A stretch of DNA of 64,000 bases from Ensifer canadensis (lineage in GTDB: Bacteria > Pseudomonadota > Alphaproteobacteria > Rhizobiales > Rhizobiaceae). The stretch covers positions 1,302,001 to 1,366,000 of the forward strand of contig NZ_CP083370.1 in NCBI RefSeq assembly GCF_017488845.2, in the 5' to 3' direction. A model generated the notes under the pieces. The model saw nothing but the letters and a program-made list of their open reading frames with translations. It was not told the DNA's origin and searched no databases. Both the position numbers and the translations under genes were made by a program. Shown here one piece after another: positions 19,952 to 28,892 of this stretch (position 1 is the stretch's first letter; the number at the start of each line of letters is the position of its first letter).

Positions 19952-22522
19952 ATGTCCAATCTGAAGCCGTTGAAGAGCGCTCTTGTTTGGCTGGCAGTGC
20001 TTTTGGGTGTCGCGCTCGCGATGCCGAACTTCCTGACGAAGGAACAGGCGGATGCGCTGCCTTCGTGGCTTCCGCACCGTCAGGTGGCGTTGGGGCTCGA
20101 CCTCCAGGGTGGCTCGCATTTCATGCTGCAGGCCTCGCGCGAGGACATTCTCGCCGAGCGGCTTGAAGCGGTGACAAATGATGTCGGCAAAGCGCTGCGC
20201 GATGCCGACATTGCCTATTTCGGCCTGTCGGGCGAAGGTCAGTTGATCTCGCTGCGGGTTCGTGACCGAGCCAAGTTGCCGACAGCGCGTGCGGCGCTTG
20301 CTCCGCTCATGGCACCGGTGGAAACTGGTGGTCTGGTCAGCGACGAAGTTACCGAACTTGCCTTCGACAGCGCCGAGGCAGACGACTTGATCCGCCTTCG
20401 CCTGAGCGACGAAGGCATCGACTACAGGATGTCGCAGGCTCTGGCACAGACCATGGACGTCGTTCGGCGCCGGATTGCCGAAGTCGGGGTGGCAGACCCC
20501 CTGATCCAGCGCCGGGGTGATGATCGGCTTATCGTCCAGGTGCCGGGTCTGGCGGATCCGCAGCGCCTGAAGGACCTGCTTAGCCAGCGCGCCCGCGTTT
20601 CCTTCCAGATGCTGAATGTCGCCGTGCCCGTTGAGCAGGCTGTTGAAGCGCAGCCGCCGGCCGGCAGCGAAGTTCTTTATTCCTTCGACGATCCGCCGAT
20701 ACCCTATCTCGTCGAGAAGACCCGGCTGCTGTCGGGCGAAGACTTCACCGCCGCGCAGCCGGATATCGACGCGACAAGTGCCGAGGCGTCGGTCGCGATC
20801 AAGCTGACACCGGCGGCAACCGGCCGTGTTGCCGCACTTCAGGCAAAGGGCGCCGACCAGAAAGTCGCGATCATTCTCGACGACCAGGTCGTCGCTGCGC
20901 CGACACTTGCGGCTGCCGTCAAGGGCGATACGGCAATCATTACCGCCGATCTGCCGGAGGAGGGTGCCACCGATCTCGCAGCCCTCGTCAGAACCGGGCC
21001 ACTACCGGCGACGTTGACTGTCGTCGAGGAGCGGACCGTCGGGCCGGGCGTGGGCGATGACGCGATCGGTGACGGCCTCAAGGCCGGCTTCATCGCTGCC
21101 GTTGCAGTCGCTGTTTCGATGATTTTCTTCTACGGCGTCTTCGGCATCTTCGCCGTCGCGGCTCTGGCCGTGAATCTCATTTTGATCATCGCCGCACTTT
21201 CACTCACCGGTGCGACGCTGACATTGCCGGGTATTGCCGCAATCATTCTGACCATCGGCGTGGCTGTCGATTCCAACGTTTTGATCTATGAGCGCATCCG
21301 CGAGGAAGCGCGCGGTGGTCAACCGCTGGTCCAATCGGTCAACAAGGGCTTTGCGCGCGCGTTCAGCAGCCTTTTCGATGCCAATCTAACGATGCTGATT
21401 GCCGGTGCGATCCTTTTCTACCTTGGGTCTGGTCCCGTGCGCGGCTTCGCCGTCACGCTTGCGATCGGCAGCTTCACGACCTTGTTTACCGCCTACACGA
21501 TCACCCGCAGGATCGCCAAGGCCTGGCTGCGCGGCTGGAAGGCGCAGCATCTGCCGAAGGGTATTCGTACGGGACGCTTCAGCGATCTCGACATCCGCTT
21601 CATGGCGATCCGCAACCCGGTCTTCATCGTCATGGCCGCCTTGTCGGTTGCTTCCGTACTGCTGCTCGCAAGTCTCGGTCTCAATCTGGGGGTCGACTTC
21701 AAGGGTGGCTCGATCATCGAACTCGAAAGCAAGGCCGGCAATGTCGATATCGCCGATCTGCGCGTGCGGCTCGATGAGTTGAACCTCGGCGAAGTTCAGG
21801 TACAGCATCTGGGTTCTGGTAACGATGTCCTGGTGCGCGTGCCGTCACAGGAAGCCGGCGACAACGCCGAGCAGACCGCGATCGGCGTCATCCGGGCAGA
21901 GCTCAGCGACGAATATGCGTTCAAGCGCGTCGAAGTCGTCGGTCCGGTTGTCTCGGGCGAATTGACGCGCGCCGGCACTATTGGGCTTGCGGTCTCCTTT
22001 GCTGCGATCCTGCTTTACGTGTGGCTGCGCTTCGAATGGCGTTTCGCGCTCGGCGCCATCATCGCAACCCTGCACGACGTGCTGCTGACGATCGGCTTCC
22101 TGGTGATAACCGGCATCGAGTTCAATCTCGGCAGCATCGCCGCCGTTCTGACCATCGTCGGTTACTCCCTGAACGATACGGTCGTCATCTATGATCGTAT
22201 CCGGGAGAACCTCGGCCGCTACAAGAAGATGCCGCTGTCGGTGTTGATCGACGCCTCGATCAACCAGACGCTGTCGCGCACGATCCTGACGGCGCTGACG
22301 ACGGTGCTGGCGCTGGCGGCGCTCTACCTCTTCGGTGGCGGTCTTATCCGCTCTTTCAGCGTTACCCTCTTGTTTGGCGTCATCGTCGGCACGATCTCTT
22401 CGATCTATATCGCTGGTCCGATCCTCATTCTCTTCCGCAAGCGGACGGACCATTTCCAGGGCGGGGAGAATTCCTCCGGCCCGGGCGCCGGAGCGGCGCA
22501 AACGGCAAAGGGTTCAGTCTGA
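19952..22522 (+). CDS. secDF: Fused protein-export membrane protein SecDF
   Basis: 856 aa, SecD and SecF in one chain. The SecD half has a first helix near residues 8-24, a large periplasmic domain with GLDLQGGSHFML, and a five-helix bundle starting near 375. The SecF half starts near 545 with its own first helix, the GVDFKGGSIIEL block and a second five-helix bundle, giving 12 helices in total. The complex uses the proton gradient to pull secreted proteins across the membrane after SecA action. The last helix is followed by a short Gly/Ser-rich tail. The next gene starts 2 nt after the stop. Confidence 0.95.
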   Translation: MSNLKPLKSALVWLAVLLGVALAMPNFLTKEQADALPSWLPHRQVALGLDLQGGSHFMLQASREDILAERLEAVTNDVGKALRDADIAYFGLSGEGQLISLRVRDRAKLPTARAALAPLMAPVETGGLVSDEVTELAFDSAEADDLIRLRLSDEGIDYRMSQALAQTMDVVRRRIAEVGVADPLIQRRGDDRLIVQVPGLADPQRLKDLLSQRARVSFQMLNVAVPVEQAVEAQPPAGSEVLYSFDDPPIPYLVEKTRLLSGEDFTAAQPDIDATSAEASVAIKLTPAATGRVAALQAKGADQKVAIILDDQVVAAPTLAAAVKGDTAIITADLPEEGATDLAALVRTGPLPATLTVVEERTVGPGVGDDAIGDGLKAGFIAAVAVAVSMIFFYGVFGIFAVAALAVNLILIIAALSLTGATLTLPGIAAIILTIGVAVDSNVLIYERIREEARGGQPLVQSVNKGFARAFSSLFDANLTMLIAGAILFYLGSGPVRGFAVTLAIGSFTTLFTAYTITRRIAKAWLRGWKAQHLPKGIRTGRFSDLDIRFMAIRNPVFIVMAALSVASVLLLASLGLNLGVDFKGGSIIELESKAGNVDIADLRVRLDELNLGEVQVQHLGSGNDVLVRVPSQEAGDNAEQTAIGVIRAELSDEYAFKRVEVVGPVVSGELTRAGTIGLAVSFAAILLYVWLRFEWRFALGAIIATLHDVLLTIGFLVITGIEFNLGSIAAVLTIVGYSLNDTVVIYDRIRENLGRYKKMPLSVLIDASINQTLSRTILTALTTVLALAALYLFGGGLIRSFSVTLLFGVIVGTISSIYIAGPILILFRKRTDHFQGGENSSGPGAGAAQTAKGSV

Positions 22523-22523
22523 A

Positions 22524-22910
22524 ATGCCCAAGGGTATCGAGATCCGCGAAGCGCATTTTCCGGGGCGCGCCCCGATCGATGCCTATGGCAATGGCGGCTT
22601 CCGCTTTGCCGATATGTCGCACCGCGGCTCCGTGCTGATGCTGCCATCGGGCGTCTATGCGTGGGACGTTGTTGAAGGCGATCCGTTGTTGGTCGAGAAG
22701 TTCCAGCGCGTGCTGGACGAAGCGAGTGACATCGAGGTGCTGTTGGTCGGCACCGGCCTCGATATCCGGCAACTGCCGGCCGAGCTGAAAACGGCCCTGC
22801 GTGCATTGAACATCTCGTCCGATCCGATGAGCACGGGAGCAGCTGTCAGAACCTACAACGTGATGCTGGCCGAAGCGCGTGCGGTCGCCGTCGCGCTGAT
22901 TGCCGTCTGA
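22524..22910 (+). CDS. Mth938-like domain protein (NDUFAF3 family)
   Basis: 128 aa, the complete Mth938/DUF498 fold: FRFADMSHRGSVLMLPSGVYAWD, then a central VLLVGTGLDIRQLP nucleotide-like loop, and SDPMSTGAAVRTYNVMLAEARAVAVALIAV at the end (given here in shorter blocks of key residues G-T-G and S-T-G-A-A-x-R-T-Y-N). The mitochondrial member NDUFAF3 is an assembly factor for respiratory complex I. The start lies 2 nt after secDF, so it is in the secDF operon. Bacterial function is inferred only. Confidence 0.88.
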   Translation: MPKGIEIREAHFPGRAPIDAYGNGGFRFADMSHRGSVLMLPSGVYAWDVVEGDPLLVEKFQRVLDEASDIEVLLVGTGLDIRQLPAELKTALRALNISSDPMSTGAAVRTYNVMLAEARAVAVALIAV

Positions 22911-22932
22911 TCGCGGCCAGGGGAAGACTTGC

Positions 22933-23775
22933 GTGCAAGACATTGATGCCCAGATCCTGACCGACCTCAGGGACACGGATCGCGACCGTTACCTCGCCTG
23001 TCTGCTGGCGCCGGTGGCCAGCCAGCCGTCACTCGCTCCGCTCTATGCCTTCAACGCCGAGCTCGCCCGCATTCGCGAACTCGTGCACGAGCCCATCCCC
23101 GGTGAAATCCGAATGCAATGGTGGCGGGAGCTGTTGGAGAACGAAGCGGCGACGGGCGAGGGGCATCCGCTCGCGCGGGCGTTGCTCGCGTGCATTCGTA
23201 AGCATCGGCTTCCGATCGCTGTATTTCAGAACATGATCGATGCACGGATCTTCGACCTCTACGATGATCCGATGGAGGACAGGGCGGCGTTCGAAGGTTA
23301 CGCCGGCGAGACCGCCTCGGCGCTCATTCAGCTGTCGTCGCTCGTCCTCGATCCGCAGAACGCCGCAAGGTCTGCGGAGGCAGCCGGTCATGCCGGCGTC
23401 GCGCAGACCGTCGCAGGCCTGCTTCTGCTCCTGCCGCAACATTCCCGCCGCGGCCAGGTCTATCTGCCGGCCGAGCTTCTGCGAGCAACCGGGCTTGACC
23501 GCGAAGCGCTGCTCGCCGGAGAAGACGGGCAAGCAATCGGGCGGGCGATCCGGGCCTTCGCCGGTTTCGGCCGCGATCATCTGGCCAAGGCGCGCGCCCG
23601 GCTCGACACGATCTCACCCGACAATTTCGCCGCCTTCGTTCCCCTGGCCCTCGCCGAGCCGATCTTCAATCGCGCGGATGCTGTCGGCGCAGAGTTGCTG
23701 CGCAATCCGATAAGGCCGGCGCAATGGCGGCGGCAGTGGTGGATGTGGTGGGCGAGCAGGCGCAAGCGGTTTTGA
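22933..23775 (+). CDS. Squalene/phytoene synthase-family protein (NDUFAF6-like)
   Basis: 280 aa from GTG 22933, preceded by AGGGGAAG. Family features include LYAFNAELARIRELV and EIRMQWWRELL at the N-terminal side, and AGLLLLLPQHSRRGQVYLP further on. The Asp-rich prenyl-diphosphate motif usually found in the first of these helices is replaced (N-A-E-L-A-R), so a catalytic role in carotenoid or hopanoid synthesis is unlikely. This matches the NDUFAF6 (complex I assembly) subgroup. It follows the NDUFAF3-like gene by 22 bp. The C-terminus is very Trp/Arg-rich (WRRQWWMWWASRRKRF). Confidence 0.82.
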   Translation: MQDIDAQILTDLRDTDRDRYLACLLAPVASQPSLAPLYAFNAELARIRELVHEPIPGEIRMQWWRELLENEAATGEGHPLARALLACIRKHRLPIAVFQNMIDARIFDLYDDPMEDRAAFEGYAGETASALIQLSSLVLDPQNAARSAEAAGHAGVAQTVAGLLLLLPQHSRRGQVYLPAELLRATGLDREALLAGEDGQAIGRAIRAFAGFGRDHLAKARARLDTISPDNFAAFVPLALAEPIFNRADAVGAELLRNPIRPAQWRRQWWMWWASRRKRF

Positions 23776-24005
23776 AGCCGGCCGCGCAAATGTGTTCAAT
23801 GGCTTTGCTATAACGACCTGCACAAAAACCAGAGCTTGAAGCGAAGTCAAACGTTAGCGAAAGATGGCGGCGCGCTTTGGTGCCGAGACCTGCGCGGCAT
23901 GTTGTAGGCCAGCTAGCCACGGCACGAGGCTGGTCAAATTGGCGCAAGGCTCGCATCGTATAAACACACCCTATCGACTCATTACCGACTTAGGGGGCCT
24001 GTCTG

Positions 24006-24473
24006 ATGCTCTGGCTGCTTTTCATCATCATCGCCATTCTCGCCGGCGCCTTCTACATGTGGATGAACGCACGGGCCGAGCGGGATTGGGACGATCCGGA
24101 TGCTGGCTCGGCAATGGTCGAGTTCGGGCGCGCCTTTCCGGACGAAGCGATCCGTGCACTTCATTCGACGGCGGACCGCAAGGCAATTTTTCTGCGGCTG
24201 CATGACGGCAAGGCTGGTTTCATCCAGTCGCACGGCACGCATTATGTCTGCCACGTCATTCAGCCGGGAAAAGTCCGGGTCAACAGTTCGGACAGCGGCC
24301 GCGGTCTGATTGTCCATTTCCCTGATTTCGCCTATCTCGACAACGCGTTCGAATTTCACAACGCTGCCGAGGCGGCCGAGGTATCGTTGTGGCTGTTGGG
24401 CAGTTTCAGCCCGAAGTCCGAGTTTACGGCAGACGAGGCAAATGTGCCGTCTTCGGCGCAGGCGAGCGAATAG
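24006..24473 (+). CDS. Small membrane-anchored protein of unknown function
   Basis: 155 aa. An N-terminal transmembrane helix (residues 2-19, LWLLFIIIAILAGAFYMW) is followed by a soluble domain with mixed alpha/beta character (AIFLRLHDGKAGFIQSHGTH). Start ATG has GGGGG 9-13 nt upstream. Codon use matches the core genome. I recognise no family motif. It converges with trmFO across a strong hairpin. Confidence 0.7.
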   Translation: MLWLLFIIIAILAGAFYMWMNARAERDWDDPDAGSAMVEFGRAFPDEAIRALHSTADRKAIFLRLHDGKAGFIQSHGTHYVCHVIQPGKVRVNSSDSGRGLIVHFPDFAYLDNAFEFHNAAEAAEVSLWLLGSFSPKSEFTADEANVPSSAQASE

Positions 24474-24538
24474 CCGGCGCTCCGCTAGCAAACGCTGCGG
24501 GCATTCATGACATCAGTTTAGTTCTGTAAAAGGAAAGC

Positions 24539-24571
24539 CCTCGCAAACCGGAGTGGATCCGGTTTGCGAGG
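24539..24571. terminator. Bidirectional hairpin between convergent genes
   Basis: Perfect 14-bp stem (24539-24552 with 24558-24571), loop GTGGA. It lies between the stop of the plus-strand gene (24473) and the trmFO stop (24585). On the minus strand it is followed by GCTTTCCTTTT, so it most likely ends trmFO transcripts. Confidence 0.75.
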
Positions 24572-24584
24572 AAATGTTTGGCTC

Positions 24585-26003
24585 TCAGGCGCATCCGTTC
24601 AGCCAGGCGGCGCAGTCGCCGAGCGCTCGGGCGGCCGTGGCCTGTTTCTTCGCTGCGGCCTTTTCCTTGCCGCGGAAGCGCTTGGCGCCTTCGGGCTTGA
24701 TGATGGCGCCGGGTTCCAGCGGCGGGAACAGGCCGAAGTTGACGTTCATTGGCTGGAACGAACGTTTGCCCGGCTCGTCGTCGGAAACGATGTGACCGCC
24801 GGTGATGTGGTTGAGCAGCGCGCCGAAGGCCGTCGTTGCCGGCGGTGCAGCCAAAGTTTCACCCTTGCGTTCCGCCGCGGCGAACCTGCCGGCCAGCAAG
24901 CCGATGCTTGCGCTCTCGACATAACCCTCGCAGCCAGTGATCTGACCGGCAAAGCGCAGGCCTGGCCGCGACTTGAGAGTTAGTGTGCCGTCGAGCAGGG
25001 TCGGCGAGTTGATATAGGTGTTGCGGTGCAGGCCGCCGAGGCGCGCGAACTCGGCGTTCTCGAGACCGGGGATCATCCGGAAGACTTCCGCCTGCGCGCC
25101 ATACTTCAGCTTCGTCTGGAAACCGACCATGTTGTAGAGCGTGCCGAGCGCATTGTCCTGACGAAGCTGGACGACGGCATAGGCCTTGACCGTCGGATTG
25201 TGGGCGTTGGTGAGCCCCATCGGTTTCATCGGTCCGTAGCGAAGCGTCTCGCGTCCGCGCTCCGCCATCACCTCGATCGGCAGGCAGCCATCGAAGTAAG
25301 GCGTGCCTTCCCACTCCTTGAAGCCGGTCTTGTCGCCGGCCACGAGTGCGTCGATGAAGGCGTTGTACTGCTCTTCGTTCATCGGGCAGTTGATATAGTC
25401 CTTGCCCGTACCGCCGGGGCCGACCTTGTCATAGCGTGATTGGTACCAGCAGATGTCCATGTCGATCGTCTCGGTATAGACGATCGGCGCGATGGCGTCG
25501 AAGAAGGCAAGCGCATCAGCGCCCGTTTCCTGGCGGATCGATTCGGCGAGATCAGGCGCTGTCAGCGGACCGGTTGCAATTACTGCAAGGTCCCATTCCT
25601 TCGGCGGCAGGCCGCGGATTTCTTCGCGTACCACGGTGATCAGCGGATGGCCGTCGATCGCCGCGGTGACGGCGTCGGAGAAGCCGTCGCGGTCGACGGC
25701 AAGCGCGCCGCCGGCCGGAACCTGGTTGGCATCGGCCGCCTTCATGATCAGCGAGCCTGCAAGGCGCATTTCGGCGTGGAGTACGCCGACGGCATTGCTG
25801 GTCGCATCATCGGAGCGGAACGAGTTGGAACAGACGAGTTCGGCAAGGCCGTCCGTCTTATGTGCATCGGTGCCGCGGACGCCGCGCATCTCGTGCAGCA
25901 CGACCGGAACGCCGGCCTCGGCGATCTGCCAGGCCGCTTCGGAGCCGGCAAGGCCGCCGCCGATGACATGAATGGGAGAGTGGGAGGAGGTGTCTTTGCT
26001 CAT
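24585..26003 (-). CDS. trmFO: Methylenetetrahydrofolate--tRNA-(uracil-5-)-methyltransferase
   Basis: 472 aa, full length. The FAD-binding [12 protein letters not shown] is at residues 15-26. Family blocks include [34 protein letters not shown] (split: the catalytic cysteine region is YINCPMN) and [12 protein letters not shown]. The enzyme uses methylene-THF and FADH2 to make 5-methyluridine at position 54 of tRNA. ATG 26003 is chosen because the frame extension to 26171 is not family-like. Monocistronic on the minus strand, with a hairpin downstream. Confidence 0.95.
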   Translation of the reverse strand: MSKDTSSHSPIHVIGGGLAGSEAAWQIAEAGVPVVLHEMRGVRGTDAHKTDGLAELVCSNSFRSDDATSNAVGVLHAEMRLAGSLIMKAADANQVPAGGALAVDRDGFSDAVTAAIDGHPLITVVREEIRGLPPKEWDLAVIATGPLTAPDLAESIRQETGADALAFFDAIAPIVYTETIDMDICWYQSRYDKVGPGGTGKDYINCPMNEEQYNAFIDALVAGDKTGFKEWEGTPYFDGCLPIEVMAERGRETLRYGPMKPMGLTNAHNPTVKAYAVVQLRQDNALGTLYNMVGFQTKLKYGAQAEVFRMIPGLENAEFARLGGLHRNTYINSPTLLDGTLTLKSRPGLRFAGQITGCEGYVESASIGLLAGRFAAAERKGETLAAPPATTAFGALLNHITGGHIVSDDEPGKRSFQPMNVNFGLFPPLEPGAIIKPEGAKRFRGKEKAAAKKQATAARALGDCAAWLNGCA

Positions 26004-26061
26004 GGTCGGCTTCCTACCATGCTCGTCCTGTCGTTCCAACCGTCGTTGCGCCGGGAACAAA

Positions 26062-26086
26062 CGAAAACGGCGCCTGAAGGCGCCGT
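26062..26086 (-). terminator. Rho-independent terminator of the first DUF1127 gene
   Basis: Stem ACGGCGCC/GGCGCCGT (26067-26074 with 26079-26086), loop TGAA. On the minus strand it is followed by TTTTCGT. It lies 27 bp after the stop of the DUF1127 gene at 26113-26256. Confidence 0.8.
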
Positions 26087-26112
26087 CTTGGAAGTCTGGT
26101 CGTTCGTTCCGA

Positions 26113-26256
26113 TTAACGGAAGGAACGCGATGCGATGTTGCGGATATCGTAGCGGGTGATGCCGATGTCATTGAGAGCGTGGTTCGACAGGTTGCCGAGC
26201 TCGCTAACGGTGCGGCGGTAGTTAATCCAGCTTTTTGCGATACGAATCGGGTTCAT
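26113..26256 (-). CDS. DUF1127 small protein
   Basis: 47 aa, beginning [17 protein letters not shown] and ending in the DUF1127 signature [19 protein letters not shown]. These tiny arginine-rich proteins of alphaproteobacteria have been linked to RNA turnover and phosphate or stress physiology, and are often highly expressed. A strong ribosome-binding site (GAGGA) lies 10 nt upstream of ATG 26256. It has its own terminator. A second, paralogous gene lies 440 bp upstream on the same strand. Confidence 0.9.
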   Translation of the reverse strand: MNPIRIAKSWINYRRTVSELGNLSNHALNDIGITRYDIRNIASRSFR

Positions 26257-26623
26257 GACTTTTTCCTCAAGATCGGTTTGTCGCGACAACCATCTGTCTG
26301 CGTCGTTGAGGTTCTTATACGCTTGTCTAATTGGAAGGTGGAGTGCAAAGAAAATGCAGCTGCTATGCATTTGTGCAGTGCATCGCCAAATTGCTGGGCA
26401 ACATTTGCACCCGCTCGAAAACGCGCCATCACTTAAAGATTGATTAAAGTGCGTGCGCGGCCCGTTAAGGATTTGTAATCGCGCTATTTTCTGCGCGGAT
26501 GCCCGACGGTGTCGCCGCGGTTCCCAGCTTCAATCCAGGCACGATTGCTTGGCTATAAGCAGAACTCGATCGGTGACGCGCTTTCGCAATTGCGAAGGTG
26601 ATTTTGCGGCAGCAATTCGACAA

Positions 26624-26658
26624 CGAAAAACGCCCCCCGGAATGAACCGGAGGGCGTT
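26624..26658 (-). terminator. Rho-independent terminator of the second DUF1127 gene
   Basis: 12-bp GC-rich stem with one mismatch (26629-26640 with 26647-26658), loop AATGAA. On the minus strand it ends in TTTTTCG. It lies 40 bp after the DUF1127 stop at 26699. Confidence 0.85.
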
Positions 26659-26698
26659 GGTAATGTCCGGCGCGCTGCGCGAAGCAGCGCTCCTGGAA

Positions 26699-26842
26699 TT
26701 ACTTGATGGCCTGACGTGCAACGTACTGGATGTCGCCGCGGCCGATGCCGAGGTCGCTCAGTTCCCGGTCGCTCATGCGGCCGAGTTCGTTGCAGGTCTG
26801 ACGATACTTGCGCCAATTGTTGAAAGAGCGTGCGATGTTCAT
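26699..26842 (-). CDS. DUF1127 small protein, second copy
   Basis: 47 aa: MNIARSFNNWRKYRQ, then NELGRMSDRELSDLGIGRGDI, ending in RQAIK. This is the canonical DUF1127 pattern, closer to the consensus than the paralogue at 26113-26256 (same length, about one third identical). Ribosome-binding sequence AAGGA lies 9-13 nt before the ATG at 26842. Flanked by its own terminator. Together with the other copy it frames a 440-bp region with no other gene. Confidence 0.9.
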   Translation of the reverse strand: MNIARSFNNWRKYRQTCNELGRMSDRELSDLGIGRGDIQYVARQAIK

Positions 26843-27071
26843 GATCCTATCCTTTCTAGGGTCGTGTGCCAGCGCTTATCTCTCGGCTGGCCGTCATCTG
26901 ATGACCCGAAATATAATCGATTTTAGCAGAAGTTACAGAGATAATGCTGCATCGCACCCATGCAGCTATTGCAAGTCTCATTGTGGCCGGGATGTCGACG
27001 CCATACCACCAATGTGCTGCCGGATGCCGACAGAACCGTAAGAGACTGCAGAGAGAAGAGGATGGCTGAAT

Positions 27072-27200
27072 CAAACAACGCCCGCTGGGGGAGGAGATCC
27101 AGCGAGCGTCGTTTTATTCTGATCGGCAACTGGGAGGAGGAGTGCTGCCAATCCAAATCGAGGGGCGCTGGGAGGAGGAGTGCGCCGCCCCGATCGATGA
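27072..27200 (-). ncRNA. Alpha-r14-type trans-acting sRNA, copy 1 (anti-Shine-Dalgarno)
   Basis: On the minus strand three successive stem-loops each expose a pyrimidine anti-Shine-Dalgarno loop: CTCCTCCTCCCAG twice, then CTCCTCCCCC in a third, terminator-like stem (CGCTGG/CCAGCG) followed by GTTGTTTGATT. Three loops with CCUCCUCCC are the hallmark of the alpha-r14 (Smr14C/NfeR1) sRNA family of Sinorhizobium, which is about 123 nt and represses translation of transporter mRNAs by pairing with ribosome-binding sites. End coordinates are estimates. In the second stem this copy has mismatches that copy 2 lacks. Confidence 0.82.
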
Positions 27201-27354
27201 GTTGAAGGTACTTCAGTCTGCCGAATTTGGGTAGATCAGTTGCCTCATGGCACCTATGCATGCGGCGCATACCTCGATGTGAAGTCGACAGATATCTGCG
27301 CAAATATTGTGCAATTGCTTCGCTTGGTCGCGATGGATGAAAAACGGGGGGGCT

Positions 27355-27484
27355 GAAAAGAAATAACGCCCGCTGGGGGAGGAGGTCCAGCGAGCGTCAT
27401 TGAAGGTGATTGGCAACTGGGAGGAGGAGTGTTGCCAATCGTATCGGAGGGGCGCTGGGAGGAGGAGTGCGCCGCTCCGAATTC
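27355..27484 (-). ncRNA. Alpha-r14-type trans-acting sRNA, copy 2
   Basis: Same three-hairpin plan as copy 1, 155 bp away and in the same direction. Stem 1 is GGCGC/GCGCC, stem 2 a perfect 10-bp GATTGGCAAC/GTTGCCAATC, stem 3 CGCTGG/CCAGCG followed by a U-rich end (TTATTTCTTTT). Each loop presents CTCCTCC. The RNA is upstream of copy 1 on the minus strand. Ends are estimated from the first and last stems. Confidence 0.85.
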
Positions 27485-27782
27485 CATCGAATTTTCGTCC
27501 GGGTCTTTCCCGGCACTCCGGGGCGGTTGACCATTGCCGCTAGCGTCCGCTTGGCTGTTTGCCTTCGTTCGCTTCTGATGATTTGAATATAGGGTGCTTA
27601 AATCGATTTGTGCAGTGCAATATCCGCATGGAAGATATGCGCATTGCGCAAGCCGTCAGATCCTGGCGGACCAACGTCTGGTCCGAGCGATCGAATGGTT
27701 GTGTTTTTCCGCCATTGCGTGATTAGGTAAGCGCCTCGGTTTTTGTCTTCAAGGGCAGGGCCGCCGAAGGAGGTGGGGCAGC

Positions 27783-28892
27783 ATGTATCGCGGTCGTCTG
27801 GAAAAGGACTTCAAGCATTGGGTTGGCATGGGGCTTCTGCCGGAGGCTTCCGCGCGACAGATGCTTGCGGAGTATGATGGTCGCGAATCCACCTTTCGGG
27901 CGGGGCGTGTTCTGCTGGTGCTCGCCGCCCTGCTGCTGTCGGCCTCCGTCCTGCTGCTTGTCGCGGCCAATTGGGAAGCACTGCCGCGTCTTGCCCGCCT
28001 GATCGGTATTGTCGCCTTGATCTGGGGCTTTCATCTTGCCGGTGCGTTGCTTCTCCGGCGAGGCAATGGCGGCCTGGCCGCGGCGGCTCTGGTGCTGGCG
28101 GCGATGTCGTTTGGTGCCGGCATTGCCCTGGTCGGGCAGATGTATCATCTCTCGGGTGATGCAGCCGATGCGATCCTGCTCTGGATCGCCGGCGCTTGCG
28201 TGACGGCGCTCGCCTTTCGATCGGCGGCTGTCACAACAGTGTGCGGCGGGCTGGCCTGGGCCTATTTCCTGACGTTGCTGTCGGAGGGCGGTCTTGGCGA
28301 TATCGTCGAATGGCAGACCTGGCTCGTCCCGGCGCTCGCCATCCTCGTGGTCATTCTGGTGCGTGTGACGGATGCAGGTCGCGCGCGGCACCTCGCCTAT
28401 CTTCTCGTCACGGGATGGCTGATTTGGCTCTATATCGAGAACTCGTCCTTGGGTTTTGCCGGCACGCTGGCAGGCGGCGGCATTGTCGCCTTCCTTGCGG
28501 CAGCCATGCCGGGCTCGCCGCTTCGCCCCATCGCGCTTGAAGCCGGCTCCGCGCCCGCATTCTATTCCTTCGCCTTGGCACTCATCGGTTTCTCGGTGCT
28601 GCAGTTTGAAGCTGACGGTTTGACCAGTGAAGTGGCCGCCGGCGCGGCCGTGCTCATCGTCGCTCTGCTTGGGATCGCACTTGCCGGCGCGCAGAACGGG
28701 GCAGTGCGTTACCTCGGTTATGCGGCGTTTGCTGGTGAACTTCTCTATCTCGCATTCGAGACGCTGGGCTCAATGCTCGGAACCTCGGGCTTCTTCCTGA
28801 TTTCCGGCCTGCTGGTGGCGGCGATCGCCTGGCTGGTGATCCGGATCGAAGGGCGCCTGATGCGGACGCGACGCGAGGAGGTTTCGCCATGA
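27783..28892 (+). CDS. DUF2157 polytopic membrane protein
   Basis: 369 aa. A short cytoplasmic N-terminus with the DUF2157 pattern (L-LPEASARQMLAEYD) is followed by about ten hydrophobic helices, starting at LVLAALLLSASVLLLVAANW and including GIALVGQMYHLSGDAADA. The function of the family is unknown. The stop overlaps the next gene as ATGA. DUF2157 and GDYXXLXY proteins are regularly encoded side by side, so they probably act as a membrane complex. Confidence 0.88.
   Translation: MYRGRLEKDFKHWVGMGLLPEASARQMLAEYDGRESTFRAGRVLLVLAALLLSASVLLLVAANWEALPRLARLIGIVALIWGFHLAGALLLRRGNGGLAAAALVLAAMSFGAGIALVGQMYHLSGDAADAILLWIAGACVTALAFRSAAVTTVCGGLAWAYFLTLLSEGGLGDIVEWQTWLVPALAILVVILVRVTDAGRARHLAYLLVTGWLIWLYIENSSLGFAGTLAGGGIVAFLAAAMPGSPLRPIALEAGSAPAFYSFALALIGFSVLQFEADGLTSEVAAGAAVLIVALLGIALAGAQNGAVRYLGYAAFAGELLYLAFETLGSMLGTSGFFLISGLLVAAIAWLVIRIEGRLMRTRREEVSP

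Larger units (their letters stand above)
26843..27782. other. 940-bp region without protein genes, carrying two sRNA genes
   Basis: No convincing coding frame. The DUF1127 promoter should lie at its left end; a 13-bp palindrome GTCATCTGATGAC is present near 26891-26903. The two tandem sRNA genes at 27072-27200 and 27355-27484 (minus strand) fill the centre. From about 27490 to 27782 lies the upstream region of the sRNAs and of the DUF2157 gene; I see no clear consensus promoter there. Confidence 0.7.
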
